Shown: positions 26,701 to 40,292 of the stretch, piece by piece
Numbering within the stretch: position 1 is the stretch's first letter
How the letters are laid out: the number at the start of each line of letters is the position of its first letter
NCBI GenBank assembly: GCA_022266195.1
Contig: WHVY01000004.1
Span: forward strand, 4,853,501-4,917,500
Direction: 5' to 3'
DNA: 64,000 nucleotides
Origin: Tetranychus cinnabarinus
Taxonomy: Eukaryota; Arthropoda; Arachnida; Trombidiformes; Tetranychidae
Program-made: the position numbers and the translations under genes
Notes under the pieces: generated by a model
Told to the model about the DNA's origin: nothing
What the model saw: only the letters and a program-made list of their open reading frames with translations
Databases searched by the model: none

Positions 26701-28897
26701 ATTATTTCGATTTTTGGTTCATTTTCGAAATTAACTGATAATGCATGAAGATGATTATGAGCATGGAATTGAATGTTCAGGTTCCATTGCTGCATTTTGG
26801 TTGCATCATTTTGAGCTTCATTTCATCTCTTTTTTCATTTGTAACAACGATACATTCGATACTATTATTGGATTGCTAAATAATTAGAGGTTTGATCGAT
26901 AACTGATAAGTCTGAATTATCGTAAAGTAATGCTTTTTTGTTTCTATTTCATTCCTATCCTCATCTTCTCATCAGTATCTTCATCTTTTCCTTTTCTTCT
27001 TCTTCTTCAGCTGATTGCTTCATCATCATTATTATCGTTTTTCCTCTTTTCTTTTTTTATCGTACAATTGATAGTTTTGATGTATTGATAGAAATGTTAC
27101 TTAGTTTTTTACTCATCCAATTTATTTATAACCTTTCTCTTCATCCATTCTTTATCCTACAATTGTAATGATATTATGAGTTCATCTTCAAAATTCAGAT
27201 GAAATGTTGACTAAAGTGGTAAAGAATGTTAGTTTTAAACAACATCTTGTTTTGTCAGAATTCAGGGGAAAAAAGAAAAGAAAAGTTCATCCATTTTCAT
27301 TCAGATATCGTTTCCACCGATTAAAATGTATAAACATTGTGTTTACAACTAATCTGCTTTCATTTTCTGAGCTTGAAAGTATTTCGAAATTTTCAATTTT
27401 CAAAAAATCGACGAAAATTTGCAAAATTGAACGTAAACTGAATTTTCTATAATCATATCTTATTAAAAATCTGAACATGACTTATTGCAACTTTAATACA
27501 GCAGCACATTTGAAAATCGACACTTCCGATCTTTTAATCGAAGTTCAGCCCGAAAATTTCCATTTTTATTCGAATTTCATTTTCATGGAGTGAGGAAATT
27601 CAATGAAAATGTGTTTACTTTCATCTCTTTAATGAGTCTATAAATTTTGTTGCAAATTTTTATTGATGGCCCGAGTTGAGGTTTATCAAAGTGATTGCCA
27701 TTTTTCCTTGAATTCATTTCAACATTTTCTCAATTGAATCTCATCATTTCAACTAAATGAACAGCAGCTGAGAATGCGTATGATGTGAGATAAAATTGAG
27801 AGGAAAATGATGATGAAAAGAGTAATAGATGAGAAGGCAAAAAAGCCAACAGAAAACAGATCAATCCATGTTATAATCAGATTATTGCAATTATCGTTTG
27901 AGGCTTTTTTTGTCATCTTTTTCCCTAACTCGGCTTACCATGAATAGTTTATTGGAAACGATCAAAGAATGATAATTTTGCTAACAACACTAAACACAAT
28001 CTGGTAAAGTAAAGAGAAAGAGCAATAAAGATTTTCGTGTTCATCAAGTGACTGATGATTTAACTAGAGTTAAATAAATTTTGATGTAAATAAGTTGATA
28101 CAAAAAGTGAATCGGCCATTCATTTTGATGCGAAAAAATTTCATTTTCAATTAACTTCAACATAAATTACTGGCTGTCATCGCAAGATAATTAAGTATCG
28201 CCGTATTTAAACAATGAAAAATTTTGAAAATTCTGATTAATTGACATTTCTCTTTCATTGAAATTGATTGCAGCTTGTCCAAGATGAGATACAGTTTATT
28301 GTCGATAAATCTTTACCATAATCAACCTTTATTGATAAAATAATCATTAATAACTGAAGCTTACGTGCAAAGGCTTCAAACTAGATTTATATTAATATTG
28401 CATTTTTGAGACTTTTTTTGCTTTCCAACATTTCCTTACAATGAAAAATAAAACAGTGAAAAATAGAAAAGAGAAAAATTTCGATTTCGAGAAAACTTGA
28501 ATTACCTTTACCAATGAATATTTGAATGCAGCATATTTATCTTGATATTTTGCATTCAAATAATTTTGTATTCTTGCATTTCTTGTGCTCTAAGTCATGT
28601 CAGTTATGTAACAATGCTAAAGGGAAAAGTTGAATTTTGCTTCTTATATCTCATTCTCAATCATTTGCTTGAATGAAATCTTAGTGAACCAGATTGGCTA
28701 AAAGCTTGCGTTCTTTGCTCAAGACGCGTTTAACCACCCAAATCATTCAAATTTGAATGAATTTCTTTGCAGGTTTTCTATTCATGCACAAAACTGAATT
28801 TGATAATGAACAGCTAATTGCTCTTGATCAATAGCAGGTGTGTTTATTTTTTTATTTTCAAAAATCTATAAGTAAAAGTATAAATGTAATAGTGAAA
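20782..28897. other. AT-rich noncoding stretch, no gene recognised
   Basis: Several open frames of 75-106 codons (for example 22421-22732 and 23829-24149) have no domain or family signature and similar base use to their surroundings. The frame at 22421 follows a good polypyrimidine-AG, but no partner exon is seen. Simple repeats include (TTC)n near 27000. Confidence 0.5.
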
Positions 28898-29090
28898 AGT
28901 CCGGCGTTTTTTGAATTTTACGCCTGTTTACAGTCATAACTCACGAACAGTTGGTGCTACAGATACAGTGTATCCGATTCAAACACTGATCTTGCAGATT
29001 GTAGGACCGTAAGGTTGAACACTCATAGTCATTGAAGCTCACTCTGTTATTTGACCTCTAAATGATATTTGAAGGTCATTTTCTGACTTT
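28898..29090. repeat. Foldback repeat family, copy D (half copy)
   Basis: Has the left module (TTTTACGCCTGTTTACAGTC, CATAACTCACGAACAGTTGG, TGCTACAGAT) and one arm (TTATTTGACCTCTAAATG, ATTTGAAGGTCATTTTCTGA). No inverted right arm follows, so this is a truncated copy. Confidence 0.55.
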
Positions 29091-32000
29091 CAAATTTTAA
29101 ATCAAAAATATGAATAATAAAAAATATGGGAAATAGCGATCGTTGATGAAAATTTCCAATATCATTAGGAAATTGTATCTTCGCTATTCTCGTTGACATG
29201 AATTATAGTTTTATCTCTTTGTAAGAAAAATGAGTTGAAATAGCAGTTTTTACCTTTTAAAAAGAGATTTGAAAAACTGAGGCTCAAAAGAAACTGAACA
29301 TTGTACAAAATTAAATAGTGAATCTTTTTTGCCCTGTTCTTCATTCTTTCATCTCTTATCCTTTCTCTTCATGTTCTTGAGCAAACATCTTCCTACTTTG
29401 AAACTATTATCATCCCACCAAGAAAAGAAGAGAAAATATTGTTTCTTCTTTTTTTACGGTTTCGCTTCATCAAGTCTTTACATTTGATTCAGTCTCAACG
29501 GAAGCCACCTTTAACCATTTCAGTGTCTCGGTTTGTACTGGCTTAACTTTTATTGGGATTTGAGTGGCAAAAAAAGTGCAACAATTCCAGTTTTAAATCT
29601 TTAAACTTGAAATCAATATATTTTATCACAAGTTCCGGATCTCGGAGTAAATTTTTCCTCTTTTTTTTGTGCAAAAAATCCACAAAATTCAATCGAAATA
29701 CTTTATCGATCAAGAGTTGAAAACATTCAATGTTTTATACGAGGAAAGAAAAACAAGTTGCAAGTTTTTTATTGAAAGAAAACTTCTATTTAAATGTTAT
29801 TCTCAACGAAATGGACTCGAAATAATGTTCCTTTGCCATCAATGGACATTATGGTTAAATTAGTTAAGCAGTTGATAACAAATCCCAATGACGATAACAA
29901 GAAATGACGAGCATACAAATGAGATTTGGCAACTTTCGATTCTCTGGGAAAGAATTTTGTTACAAATAGATTTTTTCCATCGATAAAACTTGAACCATTT
30001 CAGACTGCTTTTGATTTGCAACACTTTACCAACTTGCTAATGATTACTTGTAAATGGTGAATCTGAATATCTGAATAAAATTATTTTCACTTTAATAATT
30101 GTCACAATTTCCACTTTGAATAAAATTCGCAGGATTATGCTCCTGAATTACCTTTTTTTCATTCACTTTTTTCCTCATGAAATTAATGATAAAATATATT
30201 ATTTCTAGACATTCTTTCCATCTTATTATTGTTATGAAAAATTTTCCATTTGAAACATTTTCTCTTTCATTTCGTTTCCTTGAACATTACAAAGTTACTC
30301 ATTTGCTCAGTCAACCTCAAGGTTGAAGTGAAATGTTGAATTCAAGATTGAATCAGAGTGGCGCATAAAAAAAGGTAAAACAAAAGACTGAAAGGAAAAT
30401 GAATGAAACGAAAAGGTTGATAAACTACTGAAGATAATAACTTTGATAGTAACATTAATCTTGAGTTTCAATTGAATACGAGTGTCAAAAGTGAAATGAA
30501 CGGAAGAGCAGCAAAAAACAAATTAAGAAAAGTGGAAGCAAAACGAATTTTCTCGACAATATTCACATTAATATTGCAACACGAAAACACTGAAAATCCA
30601 AGCACAAGATCGACTTAGTTGATGAAACTTTTTTCATTTTCCCCTGGAATCGTGAGAACGAAAAAAAGAAAAGAAAAGAAATCATTTCGAGTTATCAGTT
30701 TTAGTGTTAAAAGTTTCAACTTTATTATCATGATTATTGGATTTTTTTACCAACTTTATTCAGACTCACAAATGGCGACTAAAATGATAATGATGGTAAT
30801 GATTGGATGAGCAAGTTGAACAACAAAACAAACTAATGATTAAAGGTATGAAAACTGTATTCAACCCAAGCCAAGCAAAGAGAGAAATTGAAAAAAAGGA
30901 AACAAAAAATTTTTTCCCATTTTTTATCCTTCTCACTGGTTTACACCTTGATGAGAATGATTACGGAATGGTAAAAGCAAGTGAAACAGTAAAGTAACAG
31001 AGAAAAGCTTTTCTTGGCAGATCATTAATCAACTTGAATTGATTGAGGTTATAATTGCCCTGGCGACTCTTGGAATGCTAATAAAAGATAACTCAAATCG
31101 TGGATCAAAATTAATTGGTTTAATGATATGAATACCATTGGGCTGTTAATGAAGGAGTAAAGAGGTGGAAGAAGAAGAAGAACAAGAAGAAAAAACGATT
31201 ACTTTAAACAACTTTTCACTTTAACCATTTTCGCTCCTCTTCCCAGTCTACTTCATTTCTCACCTTCAACATTAAATATTGAAATAAAGTACTGGGATGT
31301 TCACTGGGAGTGATTTTTGAACATTGCAGTAAAAGGTCATTCCAATTACATGGGACAATAAAAGTTGAATCTTTCATCTTGTAGATCAACATGAATAATT
31401 AATTTTACTCTTTCAGGTTTCATTATTATTCGATAATGGAAAGGTGAGAAAAAAAGGAAAACTTGCGATGGAATCGAGATGAAAATTGAATTGCATCTTT
31501 TTTCTGATTAAATGTTTATTGATAAATATTGTAATGAGTTGGCCTTTTATGAGAAAAGATTGTTTTCTTTTTTGCTTTTTCTCTCGCTCTAATGTAACCA
31601 ATATTGCTTCGACTTAGTCAATTTTCGAGCTGAGTTTGAACCATTTGTGTGAATAACGATTAAAGATTTAACTCCCTGATTCAATTTGGTTTTCCAATTT
31701 TACTCATTCTTCTTTTCTCTTCCTTCTTGCATTTTCTTTTATCTTTTCTTCTTCTTCCATTCTAGACATTTTCATTTTTACACACTCATTTTCTGTAACA
31801 TTGAGCATGAAAGAGAAAGGCAATTCTCAACTAACCGTACAATCATCATTCTCATCTGATTGTAATGCTTTTCAATGGAAGAAGAAAAAAGGTTTCCCTC
31901 AAAGTTTTTCCATTTCTTATCTGATTCTGATTCAGTTTCATTCAACAGACATTGAACAAGGAAAGAAAACATTGAACCTGTTTTTTTCTTCTATCTTCAT

Positions 32001-34132
32001 GCTTCTCTTTTTGGCTTGCAAATATTTTTCACTTTAATCATTCCAAGAGTAGTTTGTATTGAGCTTTCCGTTTTTTTAGTATTCCTTTCTTTTCCTTTCA
32101 GTTAAACAAATTCAGAGGAAAAAGGAAACTCCAAATTTTCCAATTCTTTTTGTCTCGAGCGATGAAAAGTATTTAAAGACAATCAAGGTGTACTGAGGAT
32201 TAAACTGATTGAGTTTGTTTTCAATGCAAAGTCTCACAAACATTCGAATTCTTAATCGAAAAAATCCAAAACTATTATTCAACCGACAATTAGACATAGA
32301 AAACAAAATTTTAAACATAATTTATTCTTAAATATCAGCAAAGATTTCACGTTTCAGACAGGTTCAAAGTGTCTATTATAATACTTAAGTTAAAAAGAAA
32401 TTCGAAAAACAGAAAAAATTGATTTCGAACTTGATCAGCTGAGCGATCGAATTTTCTTATGCAAATGACTTTTCTTCTAGCACTTTCAACCAAAAAGAAA
32501 ATCAAGAATCTCTTTCAGCCAATTAATCGTGAAAAGACAGTGAATTGAAAGGGAAAACTAATCTCCAATATCGACATAAATTGAGTTTTTAATGTCATTA
32601 ATTTGTCTCCTTTAAAACTGATCTGAAATTGATCTGGAATCTCAAATATCGATGAAGCAATTTATCAGTTCAGCAAATGAATCTCGAATCTGATATTTGA
32701 AAAGTAATTTAATTTCAACTCAATTTCACCCACAACATCAATTTGATTTGAAAGTTGTTACAAAAGTTGAACATCTCAGGTTGAACTTTTTTACAAAATG
32801 AAAAACACCAATTAGCTAATTTATTTTTCTTAATCAGTAAAATGAGTTGAAACGGAAAGGAAATTCGTCTCGTTACGATTGATTCTTAGCAAATGAAGAA
32901 AACAAAAAATAGTTGATTACTTGTTCCATCGATAATTTACCTTTTTCCATGAAATTGTAATCATCTTGGCATTACTTTTATCCAGTAAATTTATCAAACC
33001 AATGGAAAAAGTCTTGATTCATTTTCAATTTAATCTCATCAGATTTCATTTCAATTGTCAAAACTTCCATGATAATCTTGACAAAACTCTAATAGCAGCA
33101 TTAACATGATTAGGAGAACAATTTTATTAGGCATTTATTTGCATCTCTCTTCATCTGTAATATTAATGCATAATGATTTTATTCTCATTATTGTTATTAT
33201 ATTTGAGCTTATTTGAGTAACATTTTTTTTTATTAATATGAAAGTCGAAAAAAAGTTTATAAAAGGCAAGGAAAGTAAGTTCAATTATATAATCTCAGGA
33301 GAATCATTCATTTGAATTATTTCATGTTGAACAATGTTGATATTTTAATTTAAAATTCAACTGTTTGGGAATGAAAAGAACAACATATTTCGTTTTCTCT
33401 TCTTTTTTCCCTTTTCTCTGCACAAATTATTGGATATTAAAGTCACTGGGAATGAAATGAAAAATTTTGTTCCAATAAAAACAATTATTTTGAAAGGGAA
33501 AAAGAGAAAAATGGAAAATTCCAAATTTCGGTTTCGATGGATGAACTTTTTCCGTGGAAAATGTTGCCTTCCATTAACAAATGAAGATGATAATGAATAC
33601 TCATTAACAACTTGTGATGTAAGAATAACTTTGATGAGGTGAACAACGAACATGATGCTAAAATAATGATTCCGAATGGAATAAGGTTTGAAAAGATTTC
33701 TCTTTATCTTTACAGCTAATTGTAGTTGAAGCCTGTGAGATTCAATTGCAATTATTGAACTAATCTGTAGTTAGTTTGTAACTATTGGAATGGGCTAAAA
33801 GCTGAAGAGACACAAAATTTGGATCAAAGTGTTTCAGGAAAATGTAATCAACCTTTTTTTATCGACGGATTAACGAATAATGAAATCTTCGATAAACACT
33901 TGCACAAGAATCGTAATTGGCTGATTAACGAAGAAATGAATAAACAGTGAAAGTTGTTTATTGAATATGGATTTAGATAATTCAATTTCGACAAAATGTT
34001 GATTTGCTTCTTGAAAAACTTAAAAGGCTAATATTGAATATCATTAAAAAGGCAATCATGATTCGAACTGGTTTCAGAATAAATGAAGAGAAATTTATTT
34101 ACTTTTATCACCAACAGTTGTCAATATTTCAG

Positions 34133-34250
34133 GGAACAACTCATGGCTATTCTGTAGCAGAAGACCGGAAAAGCCTCAAGGATGATGAAAGTAAACTAAG
34201 ACTGTGTTGTAACCAATCAAATGGCAACTATACATTCATACCTTTTACAG
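34133..34250 (+). CDS. Exon-like segment, product unknown
   Basis: A 118-nt stretch sits between a plausible acceptor (CAATATTTCAG) and donor (CAG|GTAAAAC). It is open through in one frame and less AT-rich than its surroundings. The translation is hydrophilic with a CC pair (core ESKLRLCCNQSNGNYTF) and is not low-complexity. I do not recognise it. No partner exon is visible, and it is on the opposite strand to the putative gene at 39212. It could be an isolated exon of a nested gene, a transposon relic or chance. Confidence 0.22.
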
Positions 34251-36272
34251 GTAAAACTTGTTTTCTGTTTTCTTCTCTGGGTGAGAAAAGGGCAATCGAG
34301 AGAAAAGTCAGTTTCGAAAAGAATGTTGAACATGAAAAGGGGAGAAAAATAAGTTATTCTGTGAGTATCAGAGTATTATCATGATAGTAAATGATGGAAA
34401 AGAAGTGGAGGAAAAAAAAGAAAAATTGACAGAAAGGTAAATATCTATAGTTTTCCTTTTTATACTCTTTTCTAACTTTCTTATCCTCTAGTTTTTTCTT
34501 GCTCTTTGGTAGCTTGAAACTCGCCTGATTCCTTCATGTTGACGCCAATCATGATTCTTCTCTCCATTTTTGCTGTACTTTTCTTTCACTTTTTTCTTCT
34601 CTTCTTTTTTACTTTCGTTAGACTTTTTGACTAATAGCTTTGGATTACTTTTGTTGTTGTTGTTGTTAAACAAGGTTAGGAATCACTGGAAACTACATAT
34701 GTTTCTATCAAGAGAAAACATGGAAAAAAAGAAAAAGGTTTACCCTCAATTGTGTTGATATTATTTTTGCTTCTTGTTGACTTGGAGTGAGAAGAGTAAA
34801 GCAATATCAGATGACAATAATAAGGGTAATATTTTTGATGAGAAATGAATGTAACTCTTGTCGAGCAATTTCTCAATTTGGATCAGTCTTTAGTTTATTT
34901 GCTTGATAATGCTTGATCTCATTGAACATTAGATTGAGAGGAAGTAAAACTATTGCCTCAAGGGTTACCAATGGAAAATGTTCAACTGGCAAAAAAGGGT
35001 GAATTTTATATTATTTACTGTTTTTCCCAGGAAAGAGGATAAACGGTGAAACAAGATGAAAAGATAAAGATGATTTCGTCGAATATGATCAAGATGAGAA
35101 TTGAGATGATAAACGATAATGTGGAAGAGAGGAGCAAAAAATGTATTGAAATGGATAGTGATGTGTAGCACAATGTTGATAAAGAAATAATCGATATACA
35201 GTTAAGAGGTAAGAATGTTTGAGATCATTTTTCTTCCAACATGAACAACAAGAAAAGATGAAAATTTTCTTATTTCTTTTTCTCTCCCTCTTCATTCGTT
35301 TGTCTCTCGTAATCATTTTATCTTTATTTTCTTCTACATTATATTCATTCGTTATTCCTGAATGGAACCGGTTAAAGGTAAAAACTTTTTGACTCGAAAA
35401 GCTCAAGATAAATATTACCAAAGAATATTAAGTAAAAATCTCGAGCTCAACTTGAGGTGAACTTTTATCTTTATTTTATTCTCATTTCTTTTTCGACTTT
35501 TTTCTCTTCACTTTAATCATTTCTTTTTTACTTCTCATTCACTTAATTTACAACTCATCTTCTGGATGAATGCCCACAACTTGACTTATCATTAACTTTT
35601 TTTTCCTCTTCTTCAACCCTTTTCGCTATCATTTCCATCATTTCTCATTATCATTTGTGATTCTGTCTGGAAACTGTTTGCTTCTCAGCATTTCCACAAG
35701 AAACATTGTTTCAGACAAAAAGATGATAATCATGATTCATAACAACCAATAACAAATTTGCAAGTAAACACTTAACATGGCGAAACGAAGAGAAGAGGAA
35801 AAAAAGTGAAAAACTAAGCTGAAAAGATTAGCGATAATCTTTCAACAGATTTATTAATTCTGGTTACAATGTTATAAGGAAGCAATAAATTAAATAATAA
35901 ATTGTTGCTCAAGTTAATAATTTATCAAGATTAACATGAATCCAGTAAATTACGAGTTTAAGGCAAACACGAATCTTGCAAATATTGAAATGTGCAAATT
36001 AAATTGTTAAAAAACTTCTCAGCCATGATTAGAATTTTAGATTTTTTTACTTAAACTGTTGAATAGACGAAGGGAATTTTAGTTCTTTTTCTTTTCGAAT
36101 CAATTCTCATTATATTTTTATACTTTTTCTTGGTTTATCAACATTGCCTGTGATTAGCTTCATGAAAATTTGCTCAGTAAATTATGTTTTTCCATGTAAA
36201 CATTTAAAGAAATTTGCTTCCCTTTTGTCAACTCATTTTACGTTAGATTAAACAATCACTCCGAGAATTAGA

Positions 36273-36300
36273 CTGGGAGGCAAAAAATTCTCACTCCCAG
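36273..36300. repeat. Inverted pair CTGGGAG...CTCCCAG
   Basis: GACTGGGAG and its exact complement CTCCCAGTC are separated by 14 nt. The arrangement parallels the dyad at 17227. Single copies of the word follow at 37026 and 38231. Confidence 0.6.
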
Positions 36301-39211
36301 TCTTTTGCTCGTTACTTGCACCTTCTGTTTTCAATATATTCATAGCAACTTGAATTGAACTCTTAATATTGAAAATGTATTTCTAGCTGCAACTTTTATG
36401 GAAAGAAATGTTGAAAGAAAATTTATTTAATATTGATTGATAATATTTACGCCTAAAGGTGAAATTTGATATTGACTTGTGTTGGCTGATAGCTACCTGA
36501 GTTTTACTTGTTCATCGATAACTTTTTTTTCTTTCTTCTTCTCTGCCTTTTCTATCCTTTTCTTGCTCATTTGTTTCGTTCACATTTCTCATCAAAATCA
36601 TGAGTATTCCAATAGCATAACAGAGTGAAAGAGAAATAAAGAAATTCCATGAAAACGAAAATTACAATTTCTTCCATTTTCAAGGTTCGGAGGGAGAAAA
36701 AATTTGTACCAATCATGTAACCTTAGGGAACAACAAAATTGTAGAAATAAATGTTTGATAAGAAGCAAAAGATATATTGAAATGTTGCTGAAAAGGCAAA
36801 GTTAAATGCTAATAAAGAGTTAAATGATATAAATAAAGTCAAAGAAGTATTTATAGCGTAAGTTGTAGCTTTTCGTTTACAGCTAAAAACTCATTGTAAT
36901 CGAGTTTGGAATTTTTCTTTCCTTAGAATTTCGAACTTTTGAAATTTTCAATTTTTTCTAACCAGTTTTATTAATCAACTTTACCTCAAGTTTCATCTTT
37001 TTTTACCTTATTTAATCCTTCGTCACTGGGAGTGAAAAGGCAATAATTGTCTAACTGAAGGGATTGAGTGAGAAGCTCTTAATAAAGAGGAAAATTGATG
37101 AGTGAGAAAAGAATGTAAATGTGAGAAAAGTGCATCACTCATGGAGAGCAGGGAAAATGTGAGAAATGAAAAGAAGAAAAATGAACCCAAAAGATGAGAA
37201 ATGAGAGAAAATAATTTGATTTTTTCTTCTCATTTCGTTGATTATTTTTTTTTGTTTTCGTGGAGTTTTTTTCTTCTTCTCCTTTTACTCATCAGATAAA
37301 GGTTAACAGTTCAATCTTGATGAACATGAAAAGCATCATCAGTTATTGAAAAAAAATGAAGAGAAGATGAAGAAGATGAAGATGGAAAAAAATGATGAGA
37401 GGCAAGAAAAAGTGCAGATAAAGATATTATCGAAGCTATAGTAAGTTTAAGAACCATTGATAGTACTTGATGTCATGGATACTTTATGATATTACGATGA
37501 GATGTGAGAGAATAAATGATTATGATACTGATGAAGATGATTATGAAGATGGAAGAGAGAGAAAAAAAGGAATAGAAAAAAAGAGAATTTGGTTGACAAC
37601 TGTGTAATTTCGTTAAGAATCTCTCTTGGAATTTATCAATGTTCACCCAAAAGTGGGTAAAATTTTGCGACCATTTCCACACTTTTCTTGAGTCGACCTT
37701 TTTTTCGAGTCGACTTTTACTCTAATCTAGATGATTGGAGTAATGAAATTGGTTTCAACATTTAAAGGTAAATACGAACACTTGATACCGATAATATCAT
37801 CATCATTATCATTATCAACATAATCATCATTGGTTTTTATTATCATTTTTATTGTTATTATTACATTTCTCAAGAGACTTGAAATGCTGTGGTTACTTGG
37901 AAAATTTTGTTTTCTCTTCATCTTCATCTTCTCCAGTGTTACCCATCATCATTATCCTCATGATGGACTTTTCTTGAGCCAATTTTATTCGATTATTAGA
38001 AGGTTGTAAGTGTGTTACTAACTATTATGTTTGATAACTGAGAACTCAACTTGTTATCGTCACAACTAGTCATCATTATAATCATCTTTCGCATTCGAAG
38101 GCAAATTTTGCAAAGTTGACTTTTCGCTGAATTTCAACTTTTCCCTTTTATTGTATTATTGATCCTTGAACAATCAACGAATTGATCATTATTATCATTA
38201 TGGTTTAGATGGGAAAATGATGAGGATGAGCTGGGAGGGAAAAGAGGTGAAGAGAAAAGAAAAGGAATTTCAAGCCTTTTCGAGTTCTTCTTTTTTTGCA
38301 CTAAAAAACTAATTTTTACGCTTTTATTTGATGAAAGGAAAACACTAAATGTGATGATAATGATGTTGATGATGATTGAGAATGAATTGAGATTGCACTT
38401 TAAACTATTATTTTGGTTGTAAAGCATTTCATAAACAATACAATCAGTTGAATTGACGAGTTTATGATTGGTTCAACAACAGAATTTCAATTCAATTTTT
38501 ACTTTTTCTCCCAAAACATAATTATTGCTATCAAAAAGGAGAGATTTATCTGTAATCTTGAAAAAACATTCATTGGAAAATTCGTCCACATTTCATGACT
38601 CTTCTTTCCATTGTACTTTTCATGGCGATAATCATTGAGGAAAACCAATTGATCTCAATCAATGTCAATGAAACGTATTAAAAAGGAAAGCTTGAACGAA
38701 CGATTGAATGACAGAGAAAAAAAGTGAAAATGTTTTTCAAGTGAAGACGAAAAAAGAGACAAATAATGATGATAATCATGATGAGCAGATGGATGATGGA
38801 AAATACTGAATAATGGGAAAAATAAACACTCAATTTACTCGAGCTAATAAATTCCAAATATGATTCTTCTTTTTCTTAGAACAAAATTTTTTTCAAATTT
38901 CTTCAAAATTTCAACTGTAATTTTAGACGATTAACGATTTTTGGCCATCGAGAAAAGTGTTGATGAGAGAAGAATAAAAATTTTCGATAAAAGTTGATAC
39001 GAAAATACATGATTAATTGGTAAACAATTTGTTTCTCTGTTTGGTGAAGGATCATGTTTGTCAACTTGGTAATTGATTAACAAGCGCAAAATGTGTCAAC
39101 AGAAATGGTTAATATTTGGTCCAATTTTTATTCTTTTGGTTTTTGCTCGATCAAACGTCGACATCAATTGTGATTGTTATAAACGGAAAAATATGTTCAC
39201 TTTGATCTTAC

Positions 39212-39326
39212 CTTGAAAATTGGATATCCAATTGCCATGATTACGATTTGGTTGATCCAATGATAAACACGTTGCAATCAAAGTTGATCGCAATACTAAA
39301 TACACAATAAACTTTACATTATCCAT
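39212..39326 (-). CDS. Putative first coding exon of a secreted protein
   Basis: On the minus strand an ATG at 39326 opens a 38-codon frame. It begins with a signal-peptide-like stretch (MDNVKFIVYLVLRSTLIATC), then a polar segment (LDQPNRNHGNW). It ends at 39212 with a good donor (CAAG|GTAAGA), leaving phase 1. Immediately upstream of the ATG is an acceptor-like CAG, so a 5' UTR exon is possible. No second exon could be identified in the 39 kb to the left, so the product is unknown. If real, it is divergently oriented to RPC4 and has a very long first intron. The alternative is a chance hydrophobic frame. Confidence 0.4.
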
Positions 39327-40292
39327 TTCTGTTTTGATTGTTGAACAAACTTTTTATCTTCTGTTCAACTCGATGTTGGGCCAAATAAACTTTTGCTTTT
39401 GTTAATCATTAGTTTCAACATTGACACAGTAATCACTTAATGGGCACTTTGCATCCATCGCACAATCATGGTTATACTTTCGGTATTAAAGTGAACAAAA
39501 CACTAAAGAAAAAAAAACTTTTTTTCTCAGTTTTTCTCTAGTTTTGTATTCGCAGTGACAGAAATCATTGGTTCGTATGCTGAGGTTCGCAACCGATTTG
39601 GAAACTTAAATAAACATTTAGATTAATGATGATATTTTTCCAAATGAGCTTCAATTCATTCGCTCACATTGAAACGTTGCTTTACTTTTTTCTCTATTCA
39701 ACTCAAGTTGACTGCATTTCTCACCCTCCATTGGAATTATCAACTTTTCGTATTTTCTGGCTCTGCCCATAATCTTGAACTCGACTTGTTCATCTGACAT
39801 CTGATGAGAATCGAAAACATTATTTTCTCAAATGAAAAGAGTCGATATTTTGGTCTTTATTTGCAACCATAGATGGAGTTTTCATCTGGTTATCTAAATG
39901 CTCTGACAAAAGTATCATTTACCGACAAAAATGTGACCTCTCAGTTGTTCATTTAGATTGAGAGTGAGTCGATATTATAATCAATGAGTTGAATTGGGTT
40001 TTATCAATACATTGAAAAATCGATATATTGATTGAGTTGATTTTCCAGACGATAGATGGCAGTAGCTTTACCGTCTGATTGGCTGATCTCGTGGGGCAAA
40101 TAAACCCAAATACCCAAATGTAAAGAGTTTATCCACACATTTTACACCGTCTTTCTCAGTAGTCTCAGTCAGGTCATTTGGTTTAAACGCTTTGTTTCAA
40201 TCATTTTGTACAGTCTAATTTTATTACATTGATTATTATCATCTCACTATTCAATTTTAACACTGTTATTTCATCTGTTAAGTTTCCAGACA
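39327..40292. promoter_or_regulatory. Upstream region of RPC4, possibly bidirectional
   Basis: Noncoding DNA between the putative minus-strand exon and the RPC4 start codon. It holds an inverted CCAAT box (40078-40084), Inr-like TCAGT words near 40155-40170 (GTAGTCTCAGTCAGG) and a less AT-rich patch at about 40050-40175. A TTCCAG directly before the RPC4 ATG could be an acceptor of a 5' UTR intron. The transcription start cannot be fixed from sequence. Confidence 0.4.
40078..40084 (-). promoter_or_regulatory. Inverted CCAAT box
   Basis: ATTGGCT, the complement of AGCCAAT, lies about 210 bp upstream of the RPC4 ATG within GTCTGATTGGCTGATC. NF-Y-type CCAAT boxes are common in housekeeping promoters. 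A single match is weak evidence. Confidence 0.35.

Larger units (their letters stand above)
29091..39211. other. AT-rich noncoding stretch, possible intron
   Basis: No recognisable gene apart from the weak exon candidate at 34133-34250. GAT/AAT simple repeats, a (TTG)n run near 34650-34667 and homopurine tracts are common. It lies directly downstream, on the minus strand, of the putative signal-peptide exon at 39212-39326, so it may be that gene's first intron. Confidence 0.45.

Noticed and set aside
34004..34384. 126-codon open frame as a complete gene
   Set aside because: Only the middle (34133-34250) looks coding-like. The ends are Lys/Ile- and Glu/Lys-rich translations of simple sequence, so only the exon-like core was listed, with low confidence.
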